Source: Paludibacter sp963678465 (GTDB taxonomy: Bacteria; Bacteroidota; Bacteroidia; Bacteroidales; Paludibacteraceae). From it: a stretch of DNA of 64,000 nt. Each line of letters opens with the position of its first letter. Position 1 is the stretch's first letter. Shown one piece after another: positions 8,809-17,435 of the stretch. The notes beneath the pieces were generated by a model. It was not told the origin of the DNA. It searched no databases and was given only the letters and a program-made list of their open reading frames with translations. The translations under genes and the position numbers were made by a program. The stretch is from the NCBI GenBank assembly GCA_963678465.1, contig OY782858.1, positions 930,001-994,000 of the forward strand, given 5' to 3'.

Positions 8809-9624
8809 TTACTTGCTGAATTTAAATGCATCCTGTACTCCCTGCGCCCGAACCATGTAAATACCTTTTTCGAAATTATTTGTATTAATAGTTGTATTCG
8901 ATTTTGCAATTAATTTACCCAATACATTATAAACTTCAAGGCTGAGATTTTTTTCATTTACAATATCGGTACCATTGAATGAAACGACTTTGTCAATCGT
9001 TGGTTTGTTTACCGAAGTTTTAATATCGTAATTTGTTGCGCTTAAGTAATACAGGTTGATTGCATTATTACAAAAAAGATAAAGTGTAGTTGCAGGACCG
9101 GTGTAAGTTACTGAATATTCGGCAATAACACCATCATCAGCCACATTCATAGTGCCTACTAATTTTGTACCATCGGTTACAAATAAGTTTCTTTGAGTTC
9201 CAGTTGATCCTGTTATTGCATGAGCTTTAATGGTACTGTTTCCGAGTACTTTGAAACTTAAATAACGTTGTGTTGGCATAAAGTAATCAACACCACTTAC
9301 AGATGGAGTTGTTTGGCCTACAGCAGCACCGGGATAACCAGCACCATTAAACTTGAATCTGTTTGTATAAGTATAAACTGTTTCACCAATTGTTAATGAT
9401 TTTGAACTGGCGTCAACCTGTCCCATATTAGCACCTTCAATGTTACCTGTATGAATTCCAAGTCCATCTTTGTATACCGTCTTATTAGGACCTGCTCCAA
9501 TCCCTGTTGAAGTCGGAAAGTTTGTGGCATCGTTTCCCAACATCCAAACTTTGTCAGATCCTTGAGAGAACAATGTAGTAGTTGCTAATACAGAAACGAA
9601 AATAGTAAGTAAAGTTTTTTTCAT
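8809..9624 (-). CDS. secreted protein with type IX secretion C-terminal sorting domain
   Basis: 271 aa. An N-terminal signal peptide (KKTLLTIFVSVLATTTLFS) leads to a beta-rich domain of about 180 residues of unknown function, containing YLSFKVLGNSTIKAHAITG and TLYLFCNNAINLYYL, a jelly-roll-like pattern also seen in secreted carbohydrate-active proteins. The last 70 residues are a type A T9SS sorting domain: LSLEVYNVLGKLIAKS, FEKGIYMVRAQG, and a basic end KFSK. It should be exported by the Por system and displayed on or released from the surface. The T9SS plug gene lies about 210 bases upstream on the same strand. Confidence 0.82.
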   Translation of the reverse strand: MKKTLLTIFVSVLATTTLFSQGSDKVWMLGNDATNFPTSTGIGAGPNKTVYKDGLGIHTGNIEGANMGQVDASSKSLTIGETVYTYTNRFKFNGAGYPGAAVGQTTPSVSGVDYFMPTQRYLSFKVLGNSTIKAHAITGSTGTQRNLFVTDGTKLVGTMNVADDGVIAEYSVTYTGPATTLYLFCNNAINLYYLSATNYDIKTSVNKPTIDKVVSFNGTDIVNEKNLSLEVYNVLGKLIAKSNTTINTNNFEKGIYMVRAQGVQDAFKFSK

Positions 9625-9836
9625 AATGATATAAATTATTAGTTTGACATGTTGAGAATTATTGAGTCAAAAATAATATATCATTATATAAATGAGGTGT
9701 ACATATTATCGGAAGATGTGGATTAAATAACGATTTCGGAAGATAATCCGTACTTATAGAAGTGAGGTAATTGCAGATGTAGGGATAATAACTCTAAGTT
9801 GTCTTCTAAACTTATGAAAGTAACTGCTTTATGTCT

Positions 9837-11087
9837 CTATTGGATACTTTTAACGCCAATCAGTCTGTCGTAGCGCTCGCCCCACCCGCGGTGGTAAACG
9901 TAAATGCTATATTCGTTGCCGGTTTGCCAGTAACTGCCATCTACTTTTTCTACCGAAGCTTTTGAAGTTCCCTTTGGCACAAACCAATACTGGAAATTGT
10001 AGCCGCCCTGTTTAAGCAACAAAGTTTGATGATAAGCGCCTGCATTAAAGTCATATTTCAACCGCGAACGGTCGTTGAGCAAATTATAATTCAATTCTCC
10101 TCCCAAATACAATTGTCCATCTAAAAAAGGAGTTTTCAGCGGAAGCATAAAATGCACATACATATAGTCGGCTTCCACATTGCTGTTCTCCACCGCCTCC
10201 TGGTAGTTAATTACAAATTTACCATTCACATCAAAATCATGAATATAACTTTTGGAAGTCTGCACTTTGTTTTGAGTAAGAAACACTTCGTAGTGTGGTT
10301 GCTGGTAGCGAATATCCGCTATGCCTTCGCTGGCAGCATAAACCGACGAAATATCGAAACGGTGGTATTCATTTCCACCTTCGAAAATCAATGCTTTGTT
10401 GTTTTGGTAACTCAATTTCGATCCTGAAATAAAAGTGGGTTGAATACCTGACACTTCGTTATCGAAACGATTGTTCTGACGCACGACTACCTTAAATTCA
10501 CTGTTCACATCGCGCACTTTATAGCCATTCATCTGTACATCAAAATCGAGCTGTTGCAGTCTTCCGCTCAGTTCGGTATCGGTATTTCCACGCAAAGCGG
10601 CAGTTATATTTATTTGAGGCTCCACCACCGAGAAACAAACCTGAGCTACAGGCTGGTCTACCTTATTGTCTTCGTAAATAAACACAACGTAATTTCCTGA
10701 AATTTTCAATCCAATATCTGTATTGGGTATCTCAAATTTATAATGGGTGTACTGAAAAGTAGTGACTTGTGAAAGGTTGACGTCGGTGATATTACCGGTT
10801 GTAAATCCATTCAGATACTCATTTGTCAGCAGATTCGATACAGTCCAGTCGGCATTACAGTGCTTTATACTGTAGCCATAAAAATGAGTTTCGTGCGACA
10901 TTTCGTCAAAACGAATGCGCAGCACATCCGGACCATTGAGTTCAATAATGGGCAACATGTATTTTTCGTCGTTCACTCCTATTTGAAGCGACTTGATGTT
11001 TTCGTCGAAAATTTGGGTGCGATATACTTTCTGTGCAAACGTGCACATGCTGAAAGCCGACAAAAGGATTAAAAGTAGTTTTCTCAT
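9837..11087 (-). CDS. type IX secretion system plug protein (DUF5103)
   Basis: 416 aa with a signal peptide (KLLLILLSAFSMCTFAQ). It matches the Bacteroidetes DUF5103 family, identified as the plug that closes the SprA translocon in T9SS structures. Family features are the early YRTQIFDENIKSLQIG strand, the HFYGYSIKHCNADW segment and the C-terminal YNFQYWFVPKG region, followed by a GNEYSIYVYHRGWGERYDRL end. It acts in the periplasm or outer membrane. The neighbouring T9SS cargo at 8809 fits, though the two need not be one operon. Confidence 0.85.
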   Translation of the reverse strand: MRKLLLILLSAFSMCTFAQKVYRTQIFDENIKSLQIGVNDEKYMLPIIELNGPDVLRIRFDEMSHETHFYGYSIKHCNADWTVSNLLTNEYLNGFTTGNITDVNLSQVTTFQYTHYKFEIPNTDIGLKISGNYVVFIYEDNKVDQPVAQVCFSVVEPQINITAALRGNTDTELSGRLQQLDFDVQMNGYKVRDVNSEFKVVVRQNNRFDNEVSGIQPTFISGSKLSYQNNKALIFEGGNEYHRFDISSVYAASEGIADIRYQQPHYEVFLTQNKVQTSKSYIHDFDVNGKFVINYQEAVENSNVEADYMYVHFMLPLKTPFLDGQLYLGGELNYNLLNDRSRLKYDFNAGAYHQTLLLKQGGYNFQYWFVPKGTSKASVEKVDGSYWQTGNEYSIYVYHRGWGERYDRLIGVKSIQ

Positions 11088-11198
11088 TTTATAAAAGTAT
11101 GGTCAAGTATATTCAAATTTTCTGCCAAAAATATAGAAAACAATTATCAACACAGTTTCGCCGTAGTTCTCAAATAGCTCCTTCCGCCATTTCTCAAG

Positions 11199-12218
11199 CT
11201 ATTTAATTAGTTTTGAGTAGGTTTTATTGCCTTTAAGATAATATTCGATCACTATGCTTTTACGCAGCATTTCCGGGAAATCAGTTCGTGTGGCCAATGA
11301 TAGGTTTTCAATTCGTTTATCAACAAAACCGGGTAACATTTTTTTGAAATCTTTCCGTGCCTTGAATACACTTTTGGCATTTTGAGGCTTTCCGGTTACA
11401 AAAAGCTGAAAAGCGGCTGCATAATCGAAGAGCTTTCGCCATCTCATTATATTACTTAACGATTTTTGTGGCAAATTCTTATAAAGCATCAACAAATTGT
11501 TTCGGAAATTGAGATAGGTTTTATGTGGATGTTCTACGTGTAAAGTGCCACCACCTACATGGAAAACAGTGCTTTGAGGAATACAGACAATTCGGAAACC
11601 ACGGCTGCGTAATCTCCAGCAAAGGTCAATTTCTTCCATGTGAGCAAAGAATTCATCATCAAGTCCGCCAACCTGATTGTATAGTTCCGATCTGATCAGC
11701 AGACAAGCTCCTGTGGCCCAGAATACATCAATCACCGTATCATATTGTCCCCTGTCCTCCTCGGCTGTGCCAACCACTCTTCCTCTGCAAAACGGGAAAC
11801 CCAGAAAGTCAATAAATCCGCCCGAAGCACCGGCATGTTCGAAATAATCTCTGTTGTAAAACGATTTTATTTTAGGCTGACAAGCTGCCACATCCTTGTT
11901 CTCGTTCATATAGTTGAGCAGAGGCTGTAACCAGTTTTCGGTAACTTCAACGTCGGAGTTTAAAAGCACAAAATAATCGGCTTTTATCTGTGCAAGCGCT
12001 TTGTTGTATCCTCCGGCAAAACCATAATTCGTGTCGAGCAACACAGTTTTTACAGTCGGAAATTTTTCTTTGAGCAGTGATAGTGAGTTATCTGTCGATG
12101 CGTTATCGGCCACATAGATATCTACATCGGGTAGTTGAGTATTTTTTAGAAGTACCGGCAAAAACTGATTCAAAAACTTCTCTCCGTTCCAGTTTAGAAT
12201 TACAACTGCTGTTCTCAT
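11199..12218 (-). CDS. family 2 glycosyltransferase
   Basis: 339 aa from the internal ATG (MRTAVVILNWNGE), which starts exactly at the first strand of the GT-A fold; an in-frame upstream ATG at 12266 would add 16 unlikely residues. Motifs: ADNASTDNS (nucleotide binding), LLNSDVEV (the DxD-like metal site, about residue 85), and a GGLDDEFFAHMEEIDLCWR acceptor-region motif near residue 190, typical of rhamnosyltransferase-like GT2 enzymes. It would add a sugar to a surface glycan; substrate unknown. Confidence 0.9.
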   Translation of the reverse strand: MRTAVVILNWNGEKFLNQFLPVLLKNTQLPDVDIYVADNASTDNSLSLLKEKFPTVKTVLLDTNYGFAGGYNKALAQIKADYFVLLNSDVEVTENWLQPLLNYMNENKDVAACQPKIKSFYNRDYFEHAGASGGFIDFLGFPFCRGRVVGTAEEDRGQYDTVIDVFWATGACLLIRSELYNQVGGLDDEFFAHMEEIDLCWRLRSRGFRIVCIPQSTVFHVGGGTLHVEHPHKTYLNFRNNLLMLYKNLPQKSLSNIMRWRKLFDYAAAFQLFVTGKPQNAKSVFKARKDFKKMLPGFVDKRIENLSLATRTDFPEMLRKSIVIEYYLKGNKTYSKLIK

Positions 12219-12267
12219 TTTTGTATAATGAATATTGTGTGGACTACTTCCCGATATTATTTGCAAA

Positions 12268-12357
12268 TATATAAGTAATAATGTTGAACGATCTGTTTTC
12301 TAAATGTAAAATTCAGATCAATCTTGTAACTCGTAACTATCTACTTGTAACTATTTA
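12268..12357 (-). repeat. shared upstream module, copy 1
   Basis: About 90 bases upstream of the glycosyltransferase, read on the minus strand, match 19727-19820 upstream of folK: TAAATAGTTACAAG, then AGTTACGAGTTACAAGA, then TCTGAATTTTA and TTTAGAAAACAGA, then ATTATTACTTA. On this strand a TATATTTG box just beyond the block could be the -7 promoter element. Confidence 0.7.
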
Positions 12358-12395
12358 AAAACCGCCATTATCGGAGAATAAAGGTAGGTAAAAAA

Positions 12396-12426
12396 GTAAT
12401 CAACATGACAATGACATGTTGATTAC
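12396..12426 (-). terminator. Rho-independent terminator
   Basis: Perfect 12-bp stem GTAATCAACATG (12396-12407) with its complement at 12415-12426 and a 7-base loop. On the minus strand it is followed by a T-tract, so it ends the leftward 110-aa gene at 12449. Confidence 0.8.
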
Positions 12427-12448
12427 CTGATTTATAAAATAATAAGTG

Positions 12449-12781
12449 TTATTTTTCTTCGTCGTAAATTCCTATCGACTTTCCATATTCAAATTCACCA
12501 TCGAGGATAAGTTCGATATCCTGATCGGTAAGTCCCATTTTGTCTTTTTTGGAACATTTCTTTATATATTTGAACATTTCTTCTTCGTCGATACTTGCTT
12601 CTTCAGTCGAATCTTCATCAATCAGACCGTTTTCGTCATAAAAATCATACACAACGTCCAATACATATTCAATTAATGTATCATCAATCTTTGCCTTCGA
12701 TTCGGCTGGTAAAAAATTAAGAATAAATTTAACGGCATCGTCTTCGTCGTAAACCAATAAATCGTCGTCCTGTGCTTTCAT
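12449..12781 (-). CDS. small acidic conserved hypothetical protein
   Basis: 110-aa very acidic protein (many Asp/Glu, for example DDDLLVYDEDDAV and STEEASIDEEEMF). No membrane segment or signal peptide. It looks like a Bacteroidales family of unknown function encoded near engB. The C-terminal half, MGLTDQDIELILDGEFEY, is helix-like and could bind a partner. Followed by a clear terminator. Confidence 0.65.
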   Translation of the reverse strand: MKAQDDDLLVYDEDDAVKFILNFLPAESKAKIDDTLIEYVLDVVYDFYDENGLIDEDSTEEASIDEEEMFKYIKKCSKKDKMGLTDQDIELILDGEFEYGKSIGIYDEEK

Positions 12782-12936
12782 AATGTAATTATTTATATTA
12801 TTTGTTTTTATGAGAATTTAGCCCTTCAAAGGTAGCATTTTTTTATTATTCAATGTCTTTCGTCGATTTGTTTTAATTATTATTTCGAAAAAAATGTCAT
12901 ACGCATTTACAAATTACTCATTCACTATTGCTATTA

Positions 12937-13533
12937 TTAGAGCGATTTGTTTATTTCTTCGACATAGTTGAGCAGCTCATCGCGTCCCACCCTTTTTTCG
13001 GATGAAGTATTAAAAATCGGCGGAAGCTCTTCCCATACTTCTTTCAGCTTTTCACGGTAAGCATTCACACTTTCCTTCGCTCTCACGGCCGACATTTTAT
13101 CAAGTTTTGTAAATACAATCGCAAAAGGAATTCCGTTTTCGCCCAACCAGGTCATGAATTCAACATCAATTTTTTGTGGTTCATGCCTGCTGTCGATAAG
13201 CAAAAACAGGCAGGTCAATTGTTCGCGGTACAGAATATAGTTTTCGATAATAGACTGTAACTGTTCCCTCATCTTTTTCCCTGTAGTAGCAAAACCATAG
13301 CCGGGCAAATCCACCAAATGCCAGTTATTATTGATAAGAAAATGATTGATCAGCAATGTTTTTCCCGGTTTTGACGAAGTCATGGCCAACCCATTTTTGT
13401 TGGTCAACATATTGATAAGCGACGATTTGCCCACGTTGGAACGACCGATAAATGCATATTCGGGCAATTGACTTTCGGGGCATTTTCTGAAATCGGTATT
13501 GCTAATTACAAATTCCGCTGATTTTATATCCAT
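12937..13533 (-). CDS. engB: ribosome biogenesis GTPase EngB (YsxC/YihA)
   Basis: 198-aa TRAFAC GTPase needed for assembly of the large ribosomal subunit and probably for cell division. Motifs: G1 GRSNVGKSS (residues about 31-39), G2 Thr in the KPGKT segment, G3 DLPGYG (about 74), and G4 TKLDK (about 141), then G5-like TSSEK. Length is standard. It starts 13 bases after the symporter stop and is probably co-transcribed with it. Confidence 0.95.
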   Translation of the reverse strand: MDIKSAEFVISNTDFRKCPESQLPEYAFIGRSNVGKSSLINMLTNKNGLAMTSSKPGKTLLINHFLINNNWHLVDLPGYGFATTGKKMREQLQSIIENYILYREQLTCLFLLIDSRHEPQKIDVEFMTWLGENGIPFAIVFTKLDKMSAVRAKESVNAYREKLKEVWEELPPIFNTSSEKRVGRDELLNYVEEINKSL

Positions 13534-13545
13534 TTGTTTAATTTT

Positions 13546-15015
13546 TTATTTTTGATTTAACTCAACTGTATTGATTTCTTTTTTGCGAAACAACCATAAA
13601 CCTGCGAAAGTAATAAACCCGTTGATCATCAACAATTCATATCCAAAGGAGAAGCCCCAAATGTTTTTGCTTGAATAGTCGAGCACAGCACAAATCACCG
13701 GAGATGCAATAGCAAGATAAGGAACGACTTTATCGTTGACTTTCAGCTTTGTAAAGAGCCCAAAAGCAAATAATCCCAACAGAGGGCCGTATGTATATGA
13801 AGCAATAGTATAAATGGCATCAATTACACTTTTGTTGTTTACTGCTTTAAAAATCAAAATAATCAGTGCAAAGATAATTGAAATACAGATATGAATGATC
13901 ATTCGTGTACGTTTTGCTTTTTTATTGTCCTGATGCTGTACATCCAGGATATCCACCGAAAACGAAGTTGTAAGGGCAGCCAAAGCCGAATCGGCGCTGG
14001 AGAAAGCAGCTGCTATAATTCCGATCACAAAAAATACCAATACCGATTTTCCTAAAAAAGTAGTGGCAAAAAGCGGTAAAATTTCGTCGGATAAAAGCGG
14101 CAAAGCAATGTTATTTTGTGTGGCAAGCATCAATAGCATAGCTCCCAGACTGAGAAACAAAAAATTAACCGGCACAAAAGAAAGTCCGTACCAATACATA
14201 TTTTTCTTTGCATCTTTCAGGTTTCTGCAGGTCAGATTTTTTTGCATTGAATCCTGGTCGAGCCCCGTCATTACGATGGCAATAAAAATACCACTGAAAA
14301 ACTGTTTAAAGAAATTTTGTTTCGAATGCCAGTCATCAAATACAAATATACGCGTTTTATCGCTGTTGACCAGATTGCTCACCAGTTCTCCAAAACTAAA
14401 ATCGAGACGCTGCGATACCTGTACAACTATCAGAACAAGGCAGGAAATCATAATAATGGTTTGTAAGGTATCAGTCCAAACAATTGTTTTAATGCCACTT
14501 CTGAAAGTGTACATCCAGATAAGTAAAATGATACCACATACGGTTAGCGCAAAGGGTACATTCCATCTGTCGAACACAATGGTTTGCAATATAAGAGCAA
14601 CAACATACAGGCGAGCAGCTGCCCCAATGGTTTTCGAAAGCAGGAAAAAAGAGGCGCCTGTTTTATAAGCCCTTTTCCCGAAACGTGTATCCAGATATGT
14701 ATAAATCGACGTCAGATTCAGTTTATAATAAAGTGGAAGCAACACATTGGCAATCACCAAATATCCGAAAAAGAACCCGAACACGGTTTGCATATAAGTA
14801 AAATCGATGCTTCGCACCATACCCGGTACCGATACAAAACTAACTCCCGAGATAGACGAACCCACCATTCCGATGGCTACAATCCACCACGGTGATTTTT
14901 TGTTCCCAAGAAAAAAAGCATCGTTATCGGTGCTTTTTCGGCTGGTAATAAATGATATCAATAATAATATCGAAAAATAAACGGCAATAATAAGAAGAAT
15001 AAGTGTACCTGACAT
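13546..15015 (-). CDS. sodium:solute symporter (SSS family)
   Basis: 489 aa with about 13 hydrophobic segments, the usual SSS/LeuT-fold size. Typical features: an early FFLGNKKSPWWIVAIGMVGS motif, SSISGVSFVSVPG in the substrate/sodium site region, and AAAFSSADSALAALTTSF in the TM8 sodium site. Substrate (sugar, amino acid, sialic acid or other) cannot be read from the sequence. Oriented left, upstream of engB. Confidence 0.9.
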   Translation of the reverse strand: MSGTLILLIIAVYFSILLLISFITSRKSTDNDAFFLGNKKSPWWIVAIGMVGSSISGVSFVSVPGMVRSIDFTYMQTVFGFFFGYLVIANVLLPLYYKLNLTSIYTYLDTRFGKRAYKTGASFFLLSKTIGAAARLYVVALILQTIVFDRWNVPFALTVCGIILLIWMYTFRSGIKTIVWTDTLQTIIMISCLVLIVVQVSQRLDFSFGELVSNLVNSDKTRIFVFDDWHSKQNFFKQFFSGIFIAIVMTGLDQDSMQKNLTCRNLKDAKKNMYWYGLSFVPVNFLFLSLGAMLLMLATQNNIALPLLSDEILPLFATTFLGKSVLVFFVIGIIAAAFSSADSALAALTTSFSVDILDVQHQDNKKAKRTRMIIHICISIIFALIILIFKAVNNKSVIDAIYTIASYTYGPLLGLFAFGLFTKLKVNDKVVPYLAIASPVICAVLDYSSKNIWGFSFGYELLMINGFITFAGLWLFRKKEINTVELNQK

Positions 15016-15110
15016 GATAAATAAAGTTATTTTTTGAAGCTTGCAAAAATACTAAAAAAATCCTGACACCTGACCTTGTAGGACGAAATAGAATAATCCG
15101 ATATTTTTTG

Positions 15111-15118
15111 TAAATTTG
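15111..15118 (+). promoter_or_regulatory. -7 promoter box for recR
   Basis: TAAATTTG, a match to the Bacteroidetes TAnnTTTG -7 element, about 45 bases before the recR start. A well placed -33 TTG is not obvious. Confidence 0.4.
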
Positions 15119-15163
15119 CAATCATTAAACGAATAATATTTAAATTCATTATATACATTTATT

Positions 15164-15787
15164 GTGAGTCAACAACAATATTCCTCCGGGCTACTCGAAA
15201 ACGCTGTACATGAGTTCTCGAAGTTACCGGGAATTGGGCGAAAAACAGCTTTACGGTTGGCGCTGCATTTACTTAAACAGCCCGAAGCGGAAGTAGAATT
15301 ATTTGGAAACACACTGATCAACCTACGCAAAAAGATTATTTATTGCAGGGTATGCCATAATATCTCGGATACCGAAGTATGCAATATATGTAGCAATGTT
15401 TCGCGCGACAGCTCAACGATTTGTGTTGTCGAAAATATCAGGGATGTGATGTCGATAGAAAATACCCAGCAATTCAGGGGCTTGTACCATGTTTTGGGAG
15501 GCATTATATCGCCTATGGATGGCATTGGTCCTGCCAATCTTGAAATCGAAAGTCTCGTCCACCGTGTGCAGACCGAAGACATTAAAGAGGTAATTCTGGC
15601 ACTAAGCACTACTATGGAAGGCGACACCACCAACTTTTATATTTACAGAAAGTTAGCACCTTTCGGAACCAAAATTACAACCATTGCCCGTGGCATTGCC
15701 ATCGGCGACGAACTTGAATATGCCGACGAAATAACCCTGGGACGTTCGATACTGAACAGGGTCGACTTTTCAAACTCGATGAAATAA
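15164..15787 (+). CDS. recR: recombination mediator RecR
   Basis: 207-aa DNA-repair protein that with RecO/RecF loads RecA on gapped DNA. The helix-hairpin-helix KLPGIGRKTALRLALHLL is at about residues 20-37, the Cys4 zinc finger (CRVCHN...CNIC) at about 61-76, and a Toprim domain with ICVVENIRDVMSIE follows. The start is a GTG at 15164, which gives the family's usual N-terminus. It heads a run of three rightward genes. Confidence 0.95.
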   Translation: MSQQQYSSGLLENAVHEFSKLPGIGRKTALRLALHLLKQPEAEVELFGNTLINLRKKIIYCRVCHNISDTEVCNICSNVSRDSSTICVVENIRDVMSIENTQQFRGLYHVLGGIISPMDGIGPANLEIESLVHRVQTEDIKEVILALSTTMEGDTTNFYIYRKLAPFGTKITTIARGIAIGDELEYADEITLGRSILNRVDFSNSMK

Positions 15788-15852
15788 CTTAAGGACAATG
15801 AGTTTTTTACTCGTTCGAACAAATAAACATTCTATTAGATACAAAAACAAAA

Positions 15853-16296
15853 ATGAAAAAAACGCTTACCAAAATTACAATCGCCTATTATGTAGTTTAC
15901 ATTGCCGCTGTATTGGCAGCAACTGCAGGCTATTATATTCTCAGGGAAGGATTCAGTATTGATGTTCAAAGCCAGACTGGTATAACCCTTTCTTCGGCGC
16001 TGATTATATTCATCATTGGCTCCATTCCGGTCACGCTTGGTCTGTTTCACCGTTATTTAAAAAAAATAGCAGCGCTTGAAGATGTAGAGATCAGAGTAAA
16101 AAAATATGAAATGGCGTCGTATTTACGTCTGACTATTATTGGATTAGGATTAATATTTGGCGTTTTGTTTTTTTATATCCTGCATTCGCAATCCATGCTC
16201 TTTTGTGCGGGTATAGCTGCTATTGCACTTTTCTTCTGCAAACCTTCGAAATCAAAAATGCTAAATGATATCGACATAGACGAATTAAACGACTAA
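15853..16296 (+). CDS. conserved hypothetical membrane protein
   Basis: 147 aa with four hydrophobic segments (about residues 8-30, 45-64, 88-110, 112-130) and a short acidic tail (NDIDIDELND). A charged loop KKIAALEDVEIRVKKYEM lies between helices 2 and 3. No family function is recognised. It sits between recR and the HAD phosphatase, an arrangement found in Bacteroidales. Confidence 0.65.
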   Translation: MKKTLTKITIAYYVVYIAAVLAATAGYYILREGFSIDVQSQTGITLSSALIIFIIGSIPVTLGLFHRYLKKIAALEDVEIRVKKYEMASYLRLTIIGLGLIFGVLFFYILHSQSMLFCAGIAAIALFFCKPSKSKMLNDIDIDELND

Positions 16297-16329
16297 ACAT
16301 TTCAAAAAATACATTATAAAATTCAGATT

Positions 16330-16755
16330 ATGACTATTGCTGTAGATTTTGATGGTACCATAGTGACGCACGAATATCCTAAAATTGGACGGGATATTCC
16401 ATTTGCCATCGACACCTTAAAACGTTTACAAAAAGATTTTCAGGTAATACTTGTTATGTGGACCGTTCGCGAAGGAAGATTGCTCGACGAAGCAGTGGAG
16501 TACTGTAGAGAAAGAGGGCTCGAATTCTACGCTGTGAACGCCAACTACCCCGAAGAAAATGAGAGAGAACAGCAACCGCGCAAACTAAAAGCCGATTTGT
16601 TTATCGACGACAGAAATCTGGGTGGTTTGCCCGATTGGGGAGTTATTTACCAAATGATTGCTTCGGGTAACTATTTACAACCAGTGCCCTCTCCTATTCA
16701 CGATGAATATCCTCCAAAGAAAAAAGGATTTTTACAATCATTGCTGGGTGGTTGA
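16330..16755 (+). CDS. BT0820-family HAD-type hydrolase
   Basis: 141-aa minimal HAD-fold protein. The DxD nucleophile motif AVDFDGTIV is at residues 4-12, the conserved Thr/Ser motif is in ILVMWTVREG (about 40), and the acidic motif is LFIDDRNLGG (about 95). The WTVR and NPE/EENER segments are typical of the BT0820 group from Bacteroidetes. It probably dephosphorylates a small molecule; substrate unknown. Confidence 0.85.
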   Translation: MTIAVDFDGTIVTHEYPKIGRDIPFAIDTLKRLQKDFQVILVMWTVREGRLLDEAVEYCRERGLEFYAVNANYPEENEREQQPRKLKADLFIDDRNLGGLPDWGVIYQMIASGNYLQPVPSPIHDEYPPKKKGFLQSLLGG

Positions 16756-16825
16756 ATTGTAAGATGTTAGTTTCGCCTTACAATAGCGTTTTAATTTTAG
16801 ATAATCGGATATAAACATAGAAGCA

Positions 16826-17353
16826 ATGTTACTCGAAAATGAAAAAATAAGACTAAGGGCCATTGAACCAAATGATTTGGAACAATTGTACGTATGGGAA
16901 AACAATCCCGATATTTGGATGGTAGGAAACTCACGTCAGCCTTACTCAAAATTTACACTAAAACAATATATAATCAATTCTGGGCAGGATATTTACGAAA
17001 ACAAACAGCTGAGATTGATGCTCGTTGATAAAGATACCGATAAAGCTGTAGGTACCGTAGATTTGTTCGATTTCGATATGCATCACAGCCGTATATCGTT
17101 GGGGTTATTTGTCGACAAAGCGTTTCAGGGCAAGGGTTATGCTAAATCGGCACTCCATTTGGTGGAGGATTATGTTTTCAATTTTTTGCAGATTCATCAA
17201 CTTTATTGCCATATAGCCGAAACAAATACAGTGAGTAGAAAGATGTTCGAAAACGAAGGGTATGAAGCCAACGGGATACTTAAACATTGGATTAAAACGC
17301 CTGAAGGATACGATAATATCATTGTATTTCAACGTTTCAGAATAACAGAATAA
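16826..17353 (+). CDS. GNAT family N-acetyltransferase (RimJ/RimL type)
   Basis: 175-aa single GNAT domain that transfers an acetyl group from acetyl-CoA to an amine. The N-terminus LRAIEPNDLEQLYVWENNP is the RimJ/RimL pattern. The acetyl-CoA loop is FQGKGYAKSALHLVEDYVF (about residues 96-115) and the last strand is NTVSRKMFENEGYEANGILK. The acceptor is unknown. Followed by a hairpin terminator. Confidence 0.9.
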   Translation: MLLENEKIRLRAIEPNDLEQLYVWENNPDIWMVGNSRQPYSKFTLKQYIINSGQDIYENKQLRLMLVDKDTDKAVGTVDLFDFDMHHSRISLGLFVDKAFQGKGYAKSALHLVEDYVFNFLQIHQLYCHIAETNTVSRKMFENEGYEANGILKHWIKTPEGYDNIIVFQRFRITE

Positions 17354-17370
17354 AGGAATTTATAAATACA

Positions 17371-17406
17371 AACGAGGCTGTAGGCAAGAATGCCGACAGC
17401 CTCGTT
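17371..17406. terminator. hairpin terminator between convergent genes
   Basis: Perfect 11-bp stem AACGAGGCTGT (17371-17381) with ACAGCCTCGTT (17396-17406), placed between the convergent GNAT and NfeD genes. Confidence 0.7.
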
Positions 17407-17435
17407 GATGTTTATACAATGCTTTAAGACACTTA